A stretch of DNA of 55,000 nucleotides. Origin: Exiguobacterium mexicanum. GTDB taxonomy: Bacteria; Bacillota; Bacilli; Exiguobacteriales; Exiguobacteriaceae. Position numbers and translations under genes: made by a program. Positions within the stretch are counted from its first letter, which is position 1; every line of letters begins with the position of its first letter. The DNA is taken from assembly GCF_005960665.1 (NCBI RefSeq), contig NZ_CP040676.1, positions 12,501 to 67,500 of the forward strand, written 5' to 3'. The notes below the pieces were generated by a model, which saw nothing but the letters and a program-made list of their open reading frames with translations, was not told where the DNA came from and made no database searches. This document shows, one piece after another, positions 20,412 through 32,326 of this stretch.

Positions 20412-20777
20412 ATGGCTTTCAACAAAGAGCAATTCATCGAAGACCTCAAATCAATGACGGTTCTCGAACTTAACGAACTCGTAAAAACAATCGAAGAAGA
20501 ATTCGGCGTATCAGCAGCAGCTCCAGTAGCAGTTGCAGGTGCAGGCGCAGCAGCAGCTGAAGAGCAAACTGAATTCGACGTAATCCTCACAAACGCTGGC
20601 GCTGGTAAAATCAACGTCATCAAAGCAGTTCGTGAACTTACAGGCCTCGGTCTTAAAGAAGCGAAAGCACTCGTTGACGGAACTCCGGCTCCAGTCAAAG
20701 AAGGCGTTTCTAAAGAAGACGCAGACGCAGTCAAAGCTAAGCTTGAAGAAGCTGGCGCAACTGTCGAAGTTAAGTAA
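20412..20777 (+). CDS. rplL: Ribosomal protein L7/L12
   Basis: A 121-residue acidic stalk protein. The N-terminal dimerisation domain (about 1-35) is followed by an alanine/valine-rich flexible hinge (about 36-53) and the C-terminal factor-binding domain (about 55-121), with [20 protein letters not shown] and [10 protein letters not shown]. It recruits EF-G, EF-Tu and IF2. The ribosome-binding site is AAAGGAGG. A terminator lies 24 nt after the stop. Confidence 0.98.
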   Translation: MAFNKEQFIEDLKSMTVLELNELVKTIEEEFGVSAAAPVAVAGAGAAAAEEQTEFDVILTNAGAGKINVIKAVRELTGLGLKEAKALVDGTPAPVKEGVSKEDADAVKAKLEEAGATVEVK

Positions 20778-20801
20778 TCCAACTTTTACTTCACAACCTA
20801 T

Positions 20802-20828
20802 AGAAGCTCGCTATGGCGAGCTTCTTTT
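20802..20828 (+). terminator. Terminator after rplL
   Basis: Ten-base-pair stem AGAAGCTCGC (20802-20811) / GCGAGCTTCT (20816-20825), loop TATG, followed by a short T tract. The tract is short, so part of the transcription may continue into the next gene. Confidence 0.8.
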
Positions 20829-20862
20829 ATTTCCTTGAAGAGTGGGTTAGGAGGTTCAATGC

Positions 20863-21459
20863 ATGGGAGATCATTACTATACGAACGACCCTAGTTCGAA
20901 AAGTGCCCCTGAGACATGGACGTACGAGTTGCGAGGGAAGACATATCGCTTCACCTCGGACCGCGGCGTGTTCTCGAAAGGATCGGTCGATTTTGGGTCA
21001 CGTCTCTTAATCGAATCATTTGAAGTGCCTGACGTCGAAGGGCGCATTTTAGATGTGGGCTGTGGCTACGGTCCGATGGGGATCTCGCTTGCCGACGCCT
21101 CTGGGCGTGAAGCACTCCTCGTCGACGTGAACGAGCGAGCGCTTGCCTTGTCAGAGCAAAACGCCGCCCAGAACGGAGTGACGATCGAGACGCGGCTCAG
21201 CCACGCTTACGACGCGGTCGGTGACGAACAGTTCGCCGCAATCGTGACCAATCCGCCAATTCGGGCCGGAAAGCAAGTGGTCCACACGATTCTGCGAGGC
21301 GCGCATGCGCATCTCGTCGTAGGTGGAGCACTCTATGTCGTCATCCAAAAGAAACAAGGAGCGCCTTCTGCCAAGAAGTTGCTTGAAGATGTGTTTGGTC
21401 AAGTCGAGACGGTTGTGAAAGAAAAAGGCTATTTCATTTTCCGAGCAATTCGCTCTTGA
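20863..21459 (+). CDS. YbxB-like class I SAM-dependent methyltransferase (RsmC/RlmG type)
   Basis: A 198-residue protein. The SAM-binding motif is ILDVGCGYGPMGISLA (about 63-78), and the N-methylation motif NPPI is in IVTNPPIRAG (about 127-136). That motif is typical of enzymes that methylate guanine N2 in rRNA. It resembles the C-terminal half of RsmC; the RNA target in Bacilli is not known. The ATG follows TTAGGAGG. It keeps the B. subtilis ybxB place between rplL and rpoB. Its final codons overlap TTGACA at 21456, whose partner -10 is not in register. Confidence 0.88.
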   Translation: MGDHYYTNDPSSKSAPETWTYELRGKTYRFTSDRGVFSKGSVDFGSRLLIESFEVPDVEGRILDVGCGYGPMGISLADASGREALLVDVNERALALSEQNAAQNGVTIETRLSHAYDAVGDEQFAAIVTNPPIRAGKQVVHTILRGAHAHLVVGGALYVVIQKKQGAPSAKKLLEDVFGQVETVVKEKGYFIFRAIRS

Positions 21460-21476
21460 CAAACGGTGAAGTCTTG

Positions 21477-21505
21477 TTGACTCGCTATAACGTATATGCT
21501 AACAT
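21477..21505 (+). promoter_or_regulatory. Promoter of rpoB-rpoC
   Basis: TTGACT (21477-21482), a 17-bp spacer and TAACAT (21500-21505) preceded by TGC, an extended -10. The predicted leader is about 140 nt. Confidence 0.65.
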
Positions 21506-21652
21506 TATAAAATGCCATTGGAATGGAATTCGCCTTGAACTGCCGCGTTTGCCGCTTTTTAGACGCGGAAAAGAGACGACATTCAATGACAATGTTCGAT
21601 TATTACGCCCGAAAAATTCGATAGAGAATTGGGGGTCTGAGAGGTGAATCAG

Positions 21653-24600
21653 TTGACTGGTCAACTTGTTCAGTACGGTCGTCACCGTCAGAGAAGAAGC
21701 TTTGCCCGTATCAGTGAGGTATTAGAGCTTCCGAATTTGATTGAAATTCAAACTGCTTCTTACGAGTGGTTCTTACGTGAAGGATTGAAAGAGATGTTTA
21801 CGGACATTTCGCCAATCTCCGACTTCACTGGAAACCTTGTGCTCGAGTTCATCGATTATTCGCTCAGTGAGCCGAAGTATTCGATTGATGAATCGAAGGA
21901 GCGAGACGTTACTTACTCTGCGCCATTGCGCGTAAAAGTACGTCTACAAAACAAAGAAACAGGTGAGCTCAAAGAACAAGAAGTGTTCATGGGAGATTTC
22001 CCACTCATGACAGAATCGGGAACATTTATCATTAACGGTGCAGAACGCGTTATCGTTTCCCAGCTTGTTCGTTCGCCGAGCGTTTATTACAACGCCAAAC
22101 TCGATAAAAACGGTAAGCGTGGTTTCGGTGCGACAGTCATTCCGAACCGCGGTGCATGGCTCGAACTTGAGACAGATGCCAAAGATATCGTTTACGTTCG
22201 TATCGACCGTACCCGTAAGATCCCGGTAACAGTGTTGTTGCGTGCCCTCGGATTCGGTACGGACCAAGAGATTATCGACCTTCTCGGGGATGATGAATAT
22301 CTTCGCAATACCCTTGAAAAAGATAATACAGAATCAACAGAAAAAGCGTTGATCGAAATTTACGAACGTCTCCGCCCTGGTGAACCACCAACGGTTGAGA
22401 ACGCGAAGTCACTTCTCGTATCTCGTTTCTTCGACCCAAAACGTTACGACCTTGCAAACGTCGGTCGCTACAAGATGAACAAAAAACTTCATCTTAAAAA
22501 CCGTCTCTTCGGTCAAAAATTGGCCGAGACGCTCGTTGACCCAGAAACAGGCGAAGTCATCGCTGAAGCTGGAACAATCCTCGATCGTCGCAACCTTGAC
22601 CGCGTTCTTCCACATTTGGAAAACGGCCTCGGTTATATGGATGCTGAGCCGACAGGCGGCGTCGCTGAAGGTGAACCGTTCGGTCTTCAATCGATCAAAG
22701 TTATCTCACCAGATGACCCAGATGGAGAGCGTATCTTGAACATTATCGGTAACGGCAATATCGACCGCAGCGTGAAACACATCACGCCGGCTGATATCAT
22801 CGCATCGATCAACTACTTCTTTAACTTGCTACACGAAGTCGGAACAACAGATGACATCGACCACCTAGGAAACCGTCGTCTTCGTTCAGTCGGAGAACTT
22901 CTCCAAAACCAATTCCGGATCGGGCTTTCTCGTATGGAACGTGTTGTTAAAGAGCGGATGTCGATTCAAGATCAAAATGCGATCACACCACAGGCACTCA
23001 TCAACATTCGCCCGGTAATCGCGTCGCTAAAAGAGTTCTTTGGTAGCTCGCAGTTGTCACAGTTCATGGACCAAACAAACCCGCTCGCAGAGCTCACGCA
23101 CAAGCGTCGTCTCTCTGCACTTGGACCGGGTGGTTTGACACGTGAGCGTGCCGGTTTCGAAGTTCGAGATGTTCACTATTCGCACTACGGTCGGATGTGT
23201 CCAATCGAAACACCAGAAGGACCGAACATCGGTCTCATCAACTCGCTTTCGTCTTATGCGAAAGTAAACGAGTACGGCTTCATCGAAGCACCGTACCGTC
23301 GAGTCGACCCAGAAACAGGTCTCGTCACGAGCGAGATTCAATATATGACGGCGGATGAAGAAGATCTCTACGTCGTCGCCCAGGCGAACATGCCACTCAC
23401 AGAAGAAGGCGGTTTCGCCAACGAACAAGTCCTTTGCCGTTTCCGCGGACAAAACTTGTCAGTTGAACCAAACCGAGTCGATTACATGGACGTTTCGCCG
23501 AAACAGGTTGTTTCTGCCGCGACGGCATGTATCCCGTTCCTCGAGAACGATGACTCGAACCGTGCCCTCATGGGAGCGAACATGCAACGTCAAGCTGTAC
23601 CGCTTCTCCAACCTGATTCACCGATTATCGGTACTGGGATGGAGTACGTGTCAGCGAAAGACTCTGGAGCCGCGATTATCGCGAAATTCCCAGGTGTCGT
23701 CGAGCGTGTCACAGCGCGCGAAATCTTGGTCCGCCGCACGTCTGACGTGAATGGTTCTGAGGTGTCGGGTGATCTTGACCGCTACAAACTTCAAAAGTAT
23801 GTCCGTTCGAACCAAGGGACATGCTACAACCAGAAGCCGATCATCGCTGCTGGCGACCGTGTCGAAAAAGGAGAAATCCTTGCTGACGGTCCATCGATGG
23901 ATATGGGTGAGCTCGCGCTCGGCCGTAACGTCGTTGTCGCCTTCATGACATGGGACGGTTACAACTATGAGGATGCGATCATCATGAGTGAGCGTCTCGT
24001 GAAAGATGACGTGTACACATCGATTCATATCGAAGAGTACGAGTCAGAATCACGCGACACGAAACTCGGACCTGAGGAAATCACACGTGATATTCCAAAC
24101 GTCGGCGATGACGCGCTTCGCAACTTGGACGATCGTGGAATCATCCGCATCGGTGCAGAAGTCAAGGATGGCGATATCCTCGTCGGTAAAGTAACGCCTA
24201 AAGGCGTGACTGAATTGACGGCGGAAGAGCGTCTCTTGCACGCGATCTTCGGTGAGAAAGCACGTGAAGTCCGTGATACGTCACTCCGTGTACCAAACGG
24301 CGGCGACGGCATCATCTTGGACGTCAAAGTGTTCGATCGTGAAAACGGTGACGAACTCTCACCAGGCGTGAACCAAATGGTTCGTGTCTACATCGTTCAA
24401 AAACGTAAGATTCACGAAGGGGATAAGATGGCGGGACGTCACGGTAACAAAGGTGTTATCTCGCGGATCCTCCCTGAAGAAGACATGCCATACATGCCGG
24501 ACGGCACACCGATTGACATCATGCTTAACCCACTAGGTGTACCATCACGGATGAACATCGGTCAGGTACTCGAACTCCACCTTGGAATGGCGGCTAAAAA

Positions 24601-25201
24601 GCTCGGCATCAAAGTGGCGACACCTGTATTCGATGGTGCGCGTGAGGAAGACGTATGGGCAACGATTGAAGAAGCTGGAATGGACAAAGATGCCAAGACT
24701 CGTCTCTATGACGGTCGTACTGGTGAAGCGTTCGATAACCGCGTCTCGGTCGGTGTCATGTATATGATCAAACTCGCGCACATGGTTGATGATAAACTTC
24801 ACGCTCGTTCGACAGGACCATACTCGCTCGTCACACAACAACCGCTCGGTGGTAAAGCACAGTTCGGTGGACAGCGTTTCGGTGAGATGGAAGTATGGGC
24901 ACTTGAAGCGTACGGCGCAGCCTACACGCTCCAAGAGATCCTTACAATCAAGTCGGATGACACGGTTGGCCGTGTGAAAGCATACGAGGCCATCGTGAAA
25001 GGTGAGAGCGTTCCGAAAGCGGGCGTTCCTGAGTCGTTCCGCGTCTTGATCAAAGAGCTCCAAGCGCTCGGTATGGAAGTCAAGATGATGTCTGCGGACG
25101 ATGAAGAAGTTGAAATGAAAGATGAAGATGACGACAACATCCCGAACGCAACATCGGCGTTAGAACAAGTCGTTCAACCGACTGTTACGGAAGAGGAATA
25201 A
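21653..25201 (+). CDS. rpoB: RpoB, RNA polymerase beta subunit
   Basis: About 1182 residues. The N-terminus [19 protein letters not shown] matches Bacillus RpoB. The rifampicin pocket [15 protein letters not shown] followed by [13 protein letters not shown] has wild-type residues. The C-terminal segments [15 protein letters not shown] and [20 protein letters not shown] contact the active site and beta'. TTG at 21653 is preferred, as in B. subtilis, with GAGAGGTGA spaced 5 nt upstream; GTG at 21644 in the same frame is the alternative. The acidic tail is typical of Bacilli. rpoC follows after 22 nt. Confidence 0.97.
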   Translation: MTGQLVQYGRHRQRRSFARISEVLELPNLIEIQTASYEWFLREGLKEMFTDISPISDFTGNLVLEFIDYSLSEPKYSIDESKERDVTYSAPLRVKVRLQNKETGELKEQEVFMGDFPLMTESGTFIINGAERVIVSQLVRSPSVYYNAKLDKNGKRGFGATVIPNRGAWLELETDAKDIVYVRIDRTRKIPVTVLLRALGFGTDQEIIDLLGDDEYLRNTLEKDNTESTEKALIEIYERLRPGEPPTVENAKSLLVSRFFDPKRYDLANVGRYKMNKKLHLKNRLFGQKLAETLVDPETGEVIAEAGTILDRRNLDRVLPHLENGLGYMDAEPTGGVAEGEPFGLQSIKVISPDDPDGERILNIIGNGNIDRSVKHITPADIIASINYFFNLLHEVGTTDDIDHLGNRRLRSVGELLQNQFRIGLSRMERVVKERMSIQDQNAITPQALINIRPVIASLKEFFGSSQLSQFMDQTNPLAELTHKRRLSALGPGGLTRERAGFEVRDVHYSHYGRMCPIETPEGPNIGLINSLSSYAKVNEYGFIEAPYRRVDPETGLVTSEIQYMTADEEDLYVVAQANMPLTEEGGFANEQVLCRFRGQNLSVEPNRVDYMDVSPKQVVSAATACIPFLENDDSNRALMGANMQRQAVPLLQPDSPIIGTGMEYVSAKDSGAAIIAKFPGVVERVTAREILVRRTSDVNGSEVSGDLDRYKLQKYVRSNQGTCYNQKPIIAAGDRVEKGEILADGPSMDMGELALGRNVVVAFMTWDGYNYEDAIIMSERLVKDDVYTSIHIEEYESESRDTKLGPEEITRDIPNVGDDALRNLDDRGIIRIGAEVKDGDILVGKVTPKGVTELTAEERLLHAIFGEKAREVRDTSLRVPNGGDGIILDVKVFDRENGDELSPGVNQMVRVYIVQKRKIHEGDKMAGRHGNKGVISRILPEEDMPYMPDGTPIDIMLNPLGVPSRMNIGQVLELHLGMAAKKLGIKVATPVFDGAREEDVWATIEEAGMDKDAKTRLYDGRTGEAFDNRVSVGVMYMIKLAHMVDDKLHARSTGPYSLVTQQPLGGKAQFGGQRFGEMEVWALEAYGAAYTLQEILTIKSDDTVGRVKAYEAIVKGESVPKAGVPESFRVLIKELQALGMEVKMMSADDEEVEMKDEDDDNIPNATSALEQVVQPTVTEEE

Positions 25202-25223
25202 GGCGAAAAGGGAGGTCGGCCCC

Positions 25224-28200
25224 TTGGTAGATGTTAATCGATTTGAATATATGAAAATCGGCTTGGCTTCACCTGAGAAGATCCGTTCGTGGTCTTACGG
25301 GGAAGTCAAAAAGCCGGAAACGATCAACTATCGTACACTCAAACCAGAGAAGGACGGATTGTTCTGTGAACGAATCTTCGGTCCTACGAAAGACTGGGAA
25401 TGTTACTGCGGAAAGTACAAACGGATCCGTTATAAAGGAGTCATTTGTGACCGCTGTGGCGTTGAAGTGACGAAAGCGAAAGTGCGTCGCGAGCGTATGG
25501 GCCATATCGAGCTCGCGGCACCAGTTTCGCACATCTGGTACTTCAAAGGGATTCCAAGCCGAATGGGGCTTGTTCTCGACATGTCACCACGTGCACTCGA
25601 AGAAGTGATCTACTTCGCGTCGTACGTCGTGACGGAGCCAGGTGACACTCCGCTCGAGAAGAAACAACTTCTCTCGGAAAAAGAATATCGTCTCTACCGT
25701 GAAAAATACGGTAGTGACTTCAAAGCAGACATGGGTGCGGAAGCGATCCGGACACTCCTTCAAGACGTACAACTCGAGAAGGAAGTCGGAGAACTCCGCG
25801 AAGAATTGAAGACAGTTCAAGGTCAGCGTCGTACACGTGCGATTAAACGCCTTGAAGTGCTCGATGCATTCTTCACATCAGGCAATGATCCAGATTGGAT
25901 GATCCTCGAAGTACTTCCTGTCATTCCGCCTGAGCTTCGCCCGATGGTGCAGCTCGACGGTGGACGCTTTGCGACATCTGACTTGAACGATTTGTATCGT
26001 CGAGTCATCAACCGGAACAACCGTCTTAAACGTTTGCTCGATCTCGGCGCGCCGAACATCATCGTGCAAAACGAGAAGCGTATGCTTCAAGAAGCGGTTG
26101 ACGCCCTCATCGACAACGGTCGTCGTGGTCGTCCGGTAACAGGTCCAGGTAACCGTCCATTGAAATCACTTTCACACATGTTGAAAGGGAAACAAGGTCG
26201 TTTCCGTCAAAACCTTCTTGGTAAACGGGTCGACTATTCAGGACGTTCGGTTATCGTCGTTGGTCCAAACTTGAAGATGTACCAATGTGGTCTCCCGAAA
26301 GAGATGGCCCTTGAACTCTTCAAACCGTTCGTGATGAAAGAACTTGTCGGTCGCGGCATCGCGTCGAACATCAAGAACGCCAAACGTAAGATTGAGAAGA
26401 TGCAACCAGAAATCTGGGGCGTCCTCGAAGAAGTCATTCGTGAGCATCCGGTTCTCTTGAACCGTGCCCCAACGCTTCACCGCCTAGGGATTCAAGCTTT
26501 CGAACCGATTCTCGTCGAAGGTCGCGCGATTCGCCTTCACCCGCTCGTATGTACGGCTTATAACGCCGACTTCGATGGTGACCAAATGGCGGTTCACGTC
26601 CCACTTTCTGCTGAAGCACAAGCGGAAGCTCGTCTTCTCATGCTCGCAGCGCAAAACATCTTGAACCCGAAAGACGGAAAACCAGTTGTTACACCATCGC
26701 AGGATATGGTCCTCGGTAACTACTACATCTCGCTTGAACGCGACGATGCCGTCGGACAAGGGAAAATTTTGTCGAACGTGAACGAAGCGCTCATCGCGTA
26801 TCAAAATGGCTATGTCCACTTGCATACACGTGTCGCTCTTCCAGCACGCACGCTCAACAACCCGACGTTCACAGATGAGCAAAACGAGAAATTGTTGATC
26901 ACAACGGTCGGTAAGATGATCTTTAACGAGATCTTGCCGAACACGTTCCCATACTTGAACGAGCCGACGATGGAAAACTTGCAGGAAGCAACGCCTGACA
27001 AGTACTTCATCGACAAAGGTGCCAACGTGGCGGAAGAAATCGCCTCACGTCCTTTGGTTGAGCCGTTCAAAAAAGGATTCCTTGGAAAAGTCATCGCGGA
27101 AGTGTTCCAGAAGTTCGAAACGACTGAAACAAGCCGCATGCTTGACCGGATGAAAGATCTCGGCTTTAAACACTCGACGAAAGCCGGTGTGACGGTCGGA
27201 ATCGCTGATATCATCGTTCTTCCGGACAAACAAGAGATCCTTGATGAAGCGCAAACTCAAGTCGATCAAATCATGAAGTCATTCCGTCGCGGTCTCATCA
27301 CTGAAGATGAGCGTTACGAGCGCGTTGTACGCTCTTGGAACGAAGCGAAGGATGAGATTCAATCACGATTGATGAAATCCCTCAATCGCTTGAACCCAAT
27401 TTTCATGATGTCTGACTCAGGTGCCCGTGGTAACGCGTCCAACTTCACGCAGCTCGCAGGGATGCGTGGTTTGATGGCCGCTCCATCTGGCCGCATCATC
27501 GAACTTCCGATCAAATCTTCATTCCGTGAAGGTCTGACGGTACAAGAGTACTTCATCTCGACGCACGGTGCGCGTAAAGGTCTTGCCGATACAGCCCTTA
27601 AGACGGCTGACTCAGGTTACTTGACGCGTCGTCTTGTAGACGTAGCTCAAGATGTCATCATCCGTGAAGAAGATTGTGGAACGGACCGCGGAATCCGCGT
27701 CGCCGCTCTCCGCGAAGGCACGGAAGAAATCGAAAACTTGTATGACCGCCTCGTCGGCCGTACAGCGTTCGAGACAGTGGCACATCCGGAAACGGGTGAA
27801 GTCATGGTCGAGAAGAACCAATTGATTACCGAAGATCTCGCTCGCGACATCGTCGACGCTGGAATCGAACGAGTTGAAATCCGTACAGCCTTTACATGTA
27901 ACACGTCACATGGCGTATGTAAGAAATGTTACGGCCGCAACTTGGCGACTGGCTCAAATGTTGAAGTCGGCGAAGCTGTCGGAATCATCGCCGCGCAATC
28001 AATCGGTGAGCCAGGAACGCAGCTTACAATGCGTACCTTCCACACAGGTGGGGTAGCCGGGGATGATATCACACAAGGTCTTCCGCGTATCCAAGAGGTA
28101 TTCGAGGCTCGTAACCCGAAAGGGCAAGCAGTCATCTCGGAAATCCCTGGTACGGTTATCGACTTTACAGAATCGCGTGACAAGCGTGAACTTACGGTCG

Positions 28201-28823
28201 AAGGACTCAGTGAAACACGCACGTACACGATTCCGTTCGGAGCACGTCTCCGTGTCCAAATCGGAGATACGGTAGAGGCCGGAGAAGTCTTCACAGAAGG
28301 GTCGATCGATCCGAAAGAATTGCTCGCCGTCCGTGGGGTCTCTGGTGTTCAAAACTATCTTCTCCAAGAAGTACAAAAAGTTTACCGCATGCAAGGGGTA
28401 GAAATCGGAGATAAGCACGTCGAAGTTATGGTTCGCCAAATGCTTCGCCGCGTTAAAGTCATCGAATCTGGTGACACACCGCTTCTCCCTGGTTCGCTCG
28501 TCGACATCAGCGTCTTCAAAGAAGCATGTAAAGATGCTCTCCGCGATGGCAAGAGCCCGGCAACAGCGAAACCGGTCCTTCTCGGAATCACGAAAGCATC
28601 GCTTGAGACAGATTCGTTCCTCTCAGCCGCTTCGTTCCAAGAAACGACTCGTGTATTGACGGATGCTGCCATTAAAGGTAAGCGCGACTATCTCCTCGGA
28701 CTCAAAGAGAACGTCATCATCGGGAAACTCGTTCCAGCTGGTACTGGGATGCCGGTTTACCGCGATGTCGAACTCAAAGAAGAAGAGACGAAAGCCGTTC
28801 TCGAAGACACGACGGTAGAATAA
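25224..28823 (+). CDS. rpoC: RpoC, RNA polymerase beta' subunit
   Basis: A 1199-residue subunit. The N-terminal zinc ribbon is [20 protein letters not shown]. The catalytic magnesium loop is [12 protein letters not shown]. The trigger-loop region contains [19 protein letters not shown]. The second zinc site involves CGTDRG and later [11 protein letters not shown]. The start is TTG 25224 with GGGAGG 9 nt upstream; the aligned N-terminus ([19 protein letters not shown]) supports it. It is shorter than the E. coli protein because the large lineage insertions are absent. No terminator follows; the rpsL promoter begins 8 nt after the stop. Confidence 0.98.
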   Translation: MVDVNRFEYMKIGLASPEKIRSWSYGEVKKPETINYRTLKPEKDGLFCERIFGPTKDWECYCGKYKRIRYKGVICDRCGVEVTKAKVRRERMGHIELAAPVSHIWYFKGIPSRMGLVLDMSPRALEEVIYFASYVVTEPGDTPLEKKQLLSEKEYRLYREKYGSDFKADMGAEAIRTLLQDVQLEKEVGELREELKTVQGQRRTRAIKRLEVLDAFFTSGNDPDWMILEVLPVIPPELRPMVQLDGGRFATSDLNDLYRRVINRNNRLKRLLDLGAPNIIVQNEKRMLQEAVDALIDNGRRGRPVTGPGNRPLKSLSHMLKGKQGRFRQNLLGKRVDYSGRSVIVVGPNLKMYQCGLPKEMALELFKPFVMKELVGRGIASNIKNAKRKIEKMQPEIWGVLEEVIREHPVLLNRAPTLHRLGIQAFEPILVEGRAIRLHPLVCTAYNADFDGDQMAVHVPLSAEAQAEARLLMLAAQNILNPKDGKPVVTPSQDMVLGNYYISLERDDAVGQGKILSNVNEALIAYQNGYVHLHTRVALPARTLNNPTFTDEQNEKLLITTVGKMIFNEILPNTFPYLNEPTMENLQEATPDKYFIDKGANVAEEIASRPLVEPFKKGFLGKVIAEVFQKFETTETSRMLDRMKDLGFKHSTKAGVTVGIADIIVLPDKQEILDEAQTQVDQIMKSFRRGLITEDERYERVVRSWNEAKDEIQSRLMKSLNRLNPIFMMSDSGARGNASNFTQLAGMRGLMAAPSGRIIELPIKSSFREGLTVQEYFISTHGARKGLADTALKTADSGYLTRRLVDVAQDVIIREEDCGTDRGIRVAALREGTEEIENLYDRLVGRTAFETVAHPETGEVMVEKNQLITEDLARDIVDAGIERVEIRTAFTCNTSHGVCKKCYGRNLATGSNVEVGEAVGIIAAQSIGEPGTQLTMRTFHTGGVAGDDITQGLPRIQEVFEARNPKGQAVISEIPGTVIDFTESRDKRELTVEGLSETRTYTIPFGARLRVQIGDTVEAGEVFTEGSIDPKELLAVRGVSGVQNYLLQEVQKVYRMQGVEIGDKHVEVMVRQMLRRVKVIESGDTPLLPGSLVDISVFKEACKDALRDGKSPATAKPVLLGITKASLETDSFLSAASFQETTRVLTDAAIKGKRDYLLGLKENVIIGKLVPAGTGMPVYRDVELKEEETKAVLEDTTVE

Positions 28824-28830
28824 AAACGTC

Positions 28831-28859
28831 TTGACAGCATAGGTTGGCGGTGCTACTAT
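28831..28859 (+). promoter_or_regulatory. Strong promoter of the str operon (rpsL)
   Basis: Perfect TTGACA (28831-28836), a 17-bp spacer and TACTAT (28854-28859) preceded by TGC, an extended -10. The predicted start is near 28866, so the leader is about 245 nt. Confidence 0.88.
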
Positions 28860-28865
28860 GATTTA

Positions 28866-29111
28866 GTGCCGCCAATCGGTTGTTGTCGATGACAACGATG
28901 TCCAGCAGTCGGCAAGCTACTTGGACGTCACCCAATCTTTCTCCGGAAAGGTTTGGCTGCTATTATTGCCACTTTCAAGGTATAACTCACGTTTTTGCGA
29001 GGTCATGGAATGCCTACGCCTCGTAAAAGCGTTTCGTTATGACCTTAAATGAACCACCCGGGTCGGTGGGTCTAGAAAATAGCATAATTCAGGAAGGGAG
29101 GATCTTCAAAG
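28866..29111 (+). promoter_or_regulatory. Long structured leader of rpsL; no gene seen
   Basis: About 245 nt with no convincing open frame. Visible pairings are GTTGTC-GAT-GACAAC (28882-28896), an imperfect CCAATCTTTC/GAAAGGTTTGG hairpin (28932-28955), a long-range 7-bp stem AGGTCAT (29000-29006) / ATGACCT (29039-29045), and CCACC/GGTGG near 29054-29069. None is followed by a T tract. B. subtilis has ybxF (an L7Ae-family protein) here. A regulatory leader for the str operon is an inference. Confidence 0.6.
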
Positions 29112-29534
29112 ATGCCTACTATCAACCAGTTAGTCCGTAAAGGACGTAAATCGAAAGTCGTTAAATCTGACTCTCCAGCACTTAACAAAGGTTACAACAG
29201 TTTCATCAAGTCACAAACAAACGTGAGCTCGCCACAGAAACGTGGTGTTTGTACACGTGTTGGTACAATGACTCCGAAGAAACCGAACTCGGCATTACGT
29301 AAGTATGCTCGTGTTCGTTTGACTAACCAAATCGAAGTGACTGCGTACATTCCAGGTATTGGCCACAACCTTCAAGAGCACAGCGTTGTTCTTATCCGTG
29401 GAGGACGTGTAAAAGACTTACCAGGGGTACGTTACCACATCGTTCGTGGTGCGCTTGACACTGCAGGTGTTGACGGACGTATGCAAGGCCGTTCTAAATA
29501 CGGTACGAAACGTCCGAAAGCTGCGAAGAAGTAA
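29112..29534 (+). CDS. rpsL: Ribosomal protein S12
   Basis: A 140-residue protein of the decoding site. The conserved loops [19 protein letters not shown] and [17 protein letters not shown] are present; the lysines that mutate to streptomycin resistance in other species (within PKKPNS and VKDLPG) are wild type. The ribosome-binding site is GGAAGGGAGG. It is the first gene of the str operon rpsL-rpsG-fusA-tuf, behind a strong promoter and a long leader. Confidence 0.98.
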   Translation: MPTINQLVRKGRKSKVVKSDSPALNKGYNSFIKSQTNVSSPQKRGVCTRVGTMTPKKPNSALRKYARVRLTNQIEVTAYIPGIGHNLQEHSVVLIRGGRVKDLPGVRYHIVRGALDTAGVDGRMQGRSKYGTKRPKAAKK

Positions 29535-29581
29535 TTCTCGCTAACTAAAAACTACTGAAATTTTGAAAGGAGGGTACTCGG

Positions 29582-30049
29582 ATGCGTAAAAACCGTGCAG
29601 AACGTCGTGACGTTATCGCAGATCCGATCTACAACTCGAAATTGGTAACTCGCCTCATTAACCGTGTCATGTTAGACGGTAAAAAAGGTACAGCTCAAAC
29701 TATCATTTACAACGCATTTGGCCTCATCGCTGAACGCTCAGGCAAAGAGCCTATGGAAGTGTTCGAAGAAGCAATGAACAACATCATGCCTGTACTTGAA
29801 GTTAAAGCTCGCCGTGTCGGTGGAGCAAACTACCAAGTTCCTGTTGAAGTTCGTCCAGAGCGCCGTACGACACTTGGTCTTCGTTACCTCGTGAACTACG
29901 CTCGTCTCCGCAACGAGAAAACGATGGAGCAACGTATCGCGAACGAAATCATGGATGCAGCCAATAACACTGGTGCTTCAGTTAAGAAACGCGAAGACAT
30001 GCATAAGATGGCAGAAGCAAACAAAGCGTTTGCTCACTATCGTTGGTAA
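29582..30049 (+). CDS. rpsG: Ribosomal protein S7
   Basis: A 155-residue protein that nucleates assembly of the 30S head and contacts the E-site tRNA. The N-terminal [11 protein letters not shown] and the segment [20 protein letters not shown] are typical. The ribosome-binding site is AAAGGAGGG. In E. coli S7 represses its own operon; the corresponding site has not been identified here. A hairpin region follows before fusA. Confidence 0.98.
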   Translation: MRKNRAERRDVIADPIYNSKLVTRLINRVMLDGKKGTAQTIIYNAFGLIAERSGKEPMEVFEEAMNNIMPVLEVKARRVGGANYQVPVEVRPERRTTLGLRYLVNYARLRNEKTMEQRIANEIMDAANNTGASVKKREDMHKMAEANKAFAHYRW

Positions 30050-30063
30050 TTTAAACGTAAAGT

Positions 30064-30134
30064 CCACTCCACGTCACCAAGCGGTGGCTTAATGGAGTGG
30101 CTTTCGGGTATAATCATATCGTGTGCCAGCACAC
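30064..30134 (+). promoter_or_regulatory. Hairpin and -10 element between rpsG and fusA
   Basis: Outer stem CCACTCCA (30064-30071) / TGGAGTGG (30093-30100) with an inner CACC/GGTG hairpin and only CTTTC after it, so it is a weak terminator or attenuator at best. A perfect TATAAT follows at 30109-30114; no good -35 is present. GTGTGC/GCACAC (30121-30134) would form a hairpin at the 5' end of a fusA transcript. Confidence 0.5.
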
Positions 30135-30165
30135 GAAAAACACATGCGGAAGGAGAATACCCAGT

Positions 30166-32244
30166 ATGGCAAGAGAATTCTCCCTAAAGAATACTCGTAA
30201 CATCGGGATCATGGCTCACATTGATGCCGGTAAAACGACAACAACTGAACGTATTCTTTATTACACAGGTCGTATCCACAAAATTGGTGAAACTCATGAA
30301 GGAGCTTCACAAATGGACTGGATGGAGCAGGAGCAAGAGCGTGGAATCACGATCACTTCTGCTGCGACAACTGCACAGTGGAATGGCCACCGTGTAAACA
30401 TCATCGATACACCTGGACACGTAGACTTCACAGTTGAAGTTGAACGTTCACTCCGTGTACTTGATGGCGCAGTTGCAGTACTTGACGCACAGTCAGGTGT
30501 TGAACCACAAACAGAAACTGTATGGCGTCAAGCGACGACTTATGGTGTTCCACGTGTCGTATTCGTCAACAAGATGGATAAGATCGGTGCGGACTTCTTG
30601 TACTCGGTGAAAACACTTCACGAGCGTCTCCAAGCAAATGCACACCCAATCCAACTTCCAATTGGCGCGGAAGACGAATTCAAAGGAATCGTTGACCTCG
30701 TTGAGATGAAGACGTACATGTACTCAAACGACCTCGGTACTGACATCGAAGTAATCGATGGCTTCCCAGCTGACATGGCTGACCAAGCTGAAGAACTTCG
30801 TGGTCAATTGATCGAAGCGGTTGCGGACTACAACGAAGAGTTGATGATGAAATACCTCGAAGGCGAAGAGATCTCAATTGAAGAACTCAAAGCTGGTATT
30901 CGTAAAGCAACGCTTAGCGTAGAATTCTACCCTGTACTCGTTGGTTCGGCCTTCAAAAACAAAGGTGTTCAATTGATGTTGGACGCTGTTGTTGATTACC
31001 TCCCGTCACCAGTTGACGTTGAGTCAATCAAAGGGGTTAACCTCGATACAGAAGAAGAAATCACGCGTGAACCTTCGGACGAAGCGCCATTCTCGGCACT
31101 TGCGTTCAAAGTCATGACTGACCCTTACGTCGGTAAATTGACATTCTTCCGTGTGTACTCTGGTACAGCACAAGCTGGTTCGTATGTGAAGAACTCGACT
31201 AAAGGTAAGCGCGAGCGCCTCGGTCGTATCCTTCAGATGCACGCGAACAGCCGTGAAGAAATTCCAATGGTATATGCTGGTGACATCGCCGCAGCTGTTG
31301 GTCTTAAAGATACTACGACTGGTGATACGCTTTGCTCAGAGAAAGACAACGTCGTTCTCGAGTCAATGACATTCCCAGAACCAGTTATCTCGGTCGCAAT
31401 CGAGCCTAAATCGAAAGCTGACCAAGACAAGATGGGTCAAGCTCTCGCGAAACTCGCAGAAGAGGATCCAACTTTCCGCACTGAAACAAACCAAGAGACT
31501 GGTCAAACGATCATCTCTGGTATGGGTGAGCTTCACCTTGATATCCTCGTTGACCGTATGCGTCGCGAATTCAAAGTAGAAGCTAACGTAGGTGCACCAC
31601 AAGTTGCTTACCGTGAGACAATCCGTGGCGCTGCGAAGATCGATTCGAAATTCGTACGTCAATCAGGTGGTCGCGGTCAGTACGGTCACGTTGTCGTAGA
31701 ATTCGAGCCGAACGAAGAAGGCGCTGGATTCGCATTCGAGAACAAAATCGTCGGTGGTGTTGTACCACGTGAATACGTCCCAGCTGTTCAAAGCGGGATT
31801 GAAGAAGCTCTCGAAAACGGTATCCTCGCGGGTTACCCAGTAGTTGACGTTAAAGCTGCTCTCGTCTTCGGATCGTACCACGATGTCGACTCGAACGAGA
31901 TGGCGTTTAAAGTTGCTGCTTCGATGGCGGTTAAACAACTTAAGGAACAAGCGAAAGCTGTCATCCTTGAGCCAATGATGCGTGTTGAAGTTGTCATCCC
32001 AGAAGAATACTTGGGAGACATCATGGGTGACGTCACGTCACGCCGTGGACGCGTAGAAGGTATGGAAGCACGCGGTAACGCTCAAGTCGTTAAAGCAATG
32101 GTTCCACTTTCAGAAATGTTTGGATATGCGACATCGCTTCGTTCACGTACGCAAGGACGCGGAACGTACTCGATGCACTTCGATCACTACGAAGAAGTAC
32201 CGAAGTCAATCGCAGAAGAAATCATCAAAAAAGCGAACGGCTAA
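30166..32244 (+). CDS. fusA: FusA, elongation factor G
   Basis: A 692-residue translocation GTPase. The G domain carries G1 [16 protein letters not shown]3 DTPGHVDF and G4 [10 protein letters not shown]. The domain II-V segments include [13 protein letters not shown] and the C-terminal [14 protein letters not shown] moves tRNA and mRNA after peptide transfer and, with RRF, recycles ribosomes. ATG 30166 ([12 protein letters not shown]) follows GAAGGAG; a longer frame from 30097 would include the hairpin region and is rejected. Confidence 0.98.
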   Translation: MAREFSLKNTRNIGIMAHIDAGKTTTTERILYYTGRIHKIGETHEGASQMDWMEQEQERGITITSAATTAQWNGHRVNIIDTPGHVDFTVEVERSLRVLDGAVAVLDAQSGVEPQTETVWRQATTYGVPRVVFVNKMDKIGADFLYSVKTLHERLQANAHPIQLPIGAEDEFKGIVDLVEMKTYMYSNDLGTDIEVIDGFPADMADQAEELRGQLIEAVADYNEELMMKYLEGEEISIEELKAGIRKATLSVEFYPVLVGSAFKNKGVQLMLDAVVDYLPSPVDVESIKGVNLDTEEEITREPSDEAPFSALAFKVMTDPYVGKLTFFRVYSGTAQAGSYVKNSTKGKRERLGRILQMHANSREEIPMVYAGDIAAAVGLKDTTTGDTLCSEKDNVVLESMTFPEPVISVAIEPKSKADQDKMGQALAKLAEEDPTFRTETNQETGQTIISGMGELHLDILVDRMRREFKVEANVGAPQVAYRETIRGAAKIDSKFVRQSGGRGQYGHVVVEFEPNEEGAGFAFENKIVGGVVPREYVPAVQSGIEEALENGILAGYPVVDVKAALVFGSYHDVDSNEMAFKVAASMAVKQLKEQAKAVILEPMMRVEVVIPEEYLGDIMGDVTSRRGRVEGMEARGNAQVVKAMVPLSEMFGYATSLRSRTQGRGTYSMHFDHYEEVPKSIAEEIIKKANG

Positions 32245-32280
32245 TAACGGTTGTAACGCTTAATTGATTGTTGTAAGCTA

Positions 32281-32316
32281 AGGAGGACGTATGTTAAAAG
32301 TAGCCTACGTCTTCCT
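32281..32316 (+). other. Hairpin in the fusA-tuf gap that hides a Shine-Dalgarno sequence
   Basis: Eleven-base-pair stem AGGAGGACGTA (32281-32291) / TACGTCTTCCT (32306-32316) with one G-U pair and a 14-nt loop. No T tract follows. The 5' arm contains AGGAGG, which is a full ribosome-binding sequence. Confidence 0.65.
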
Positions 32317-32326
32317 AGTTAAATAA
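32291..32326 (+). CDS. Possible 11-residue leader peptide upstream of tuf
   Basis: AGGAGG (32281-32286) is followed four bases later by ATG and eleven codons (MLKVAYVFLVK), ending in TAA at 32324-32326. The tuf start is 33 nt further. The site is paired in the hairpin 32281-32316, so translation and folding would exclude each other. It may be chance: there is no homologue to compare, and the spacing of 4 nt is short. Confidence 0.25.
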   Translation: MLKVAYVFLVK

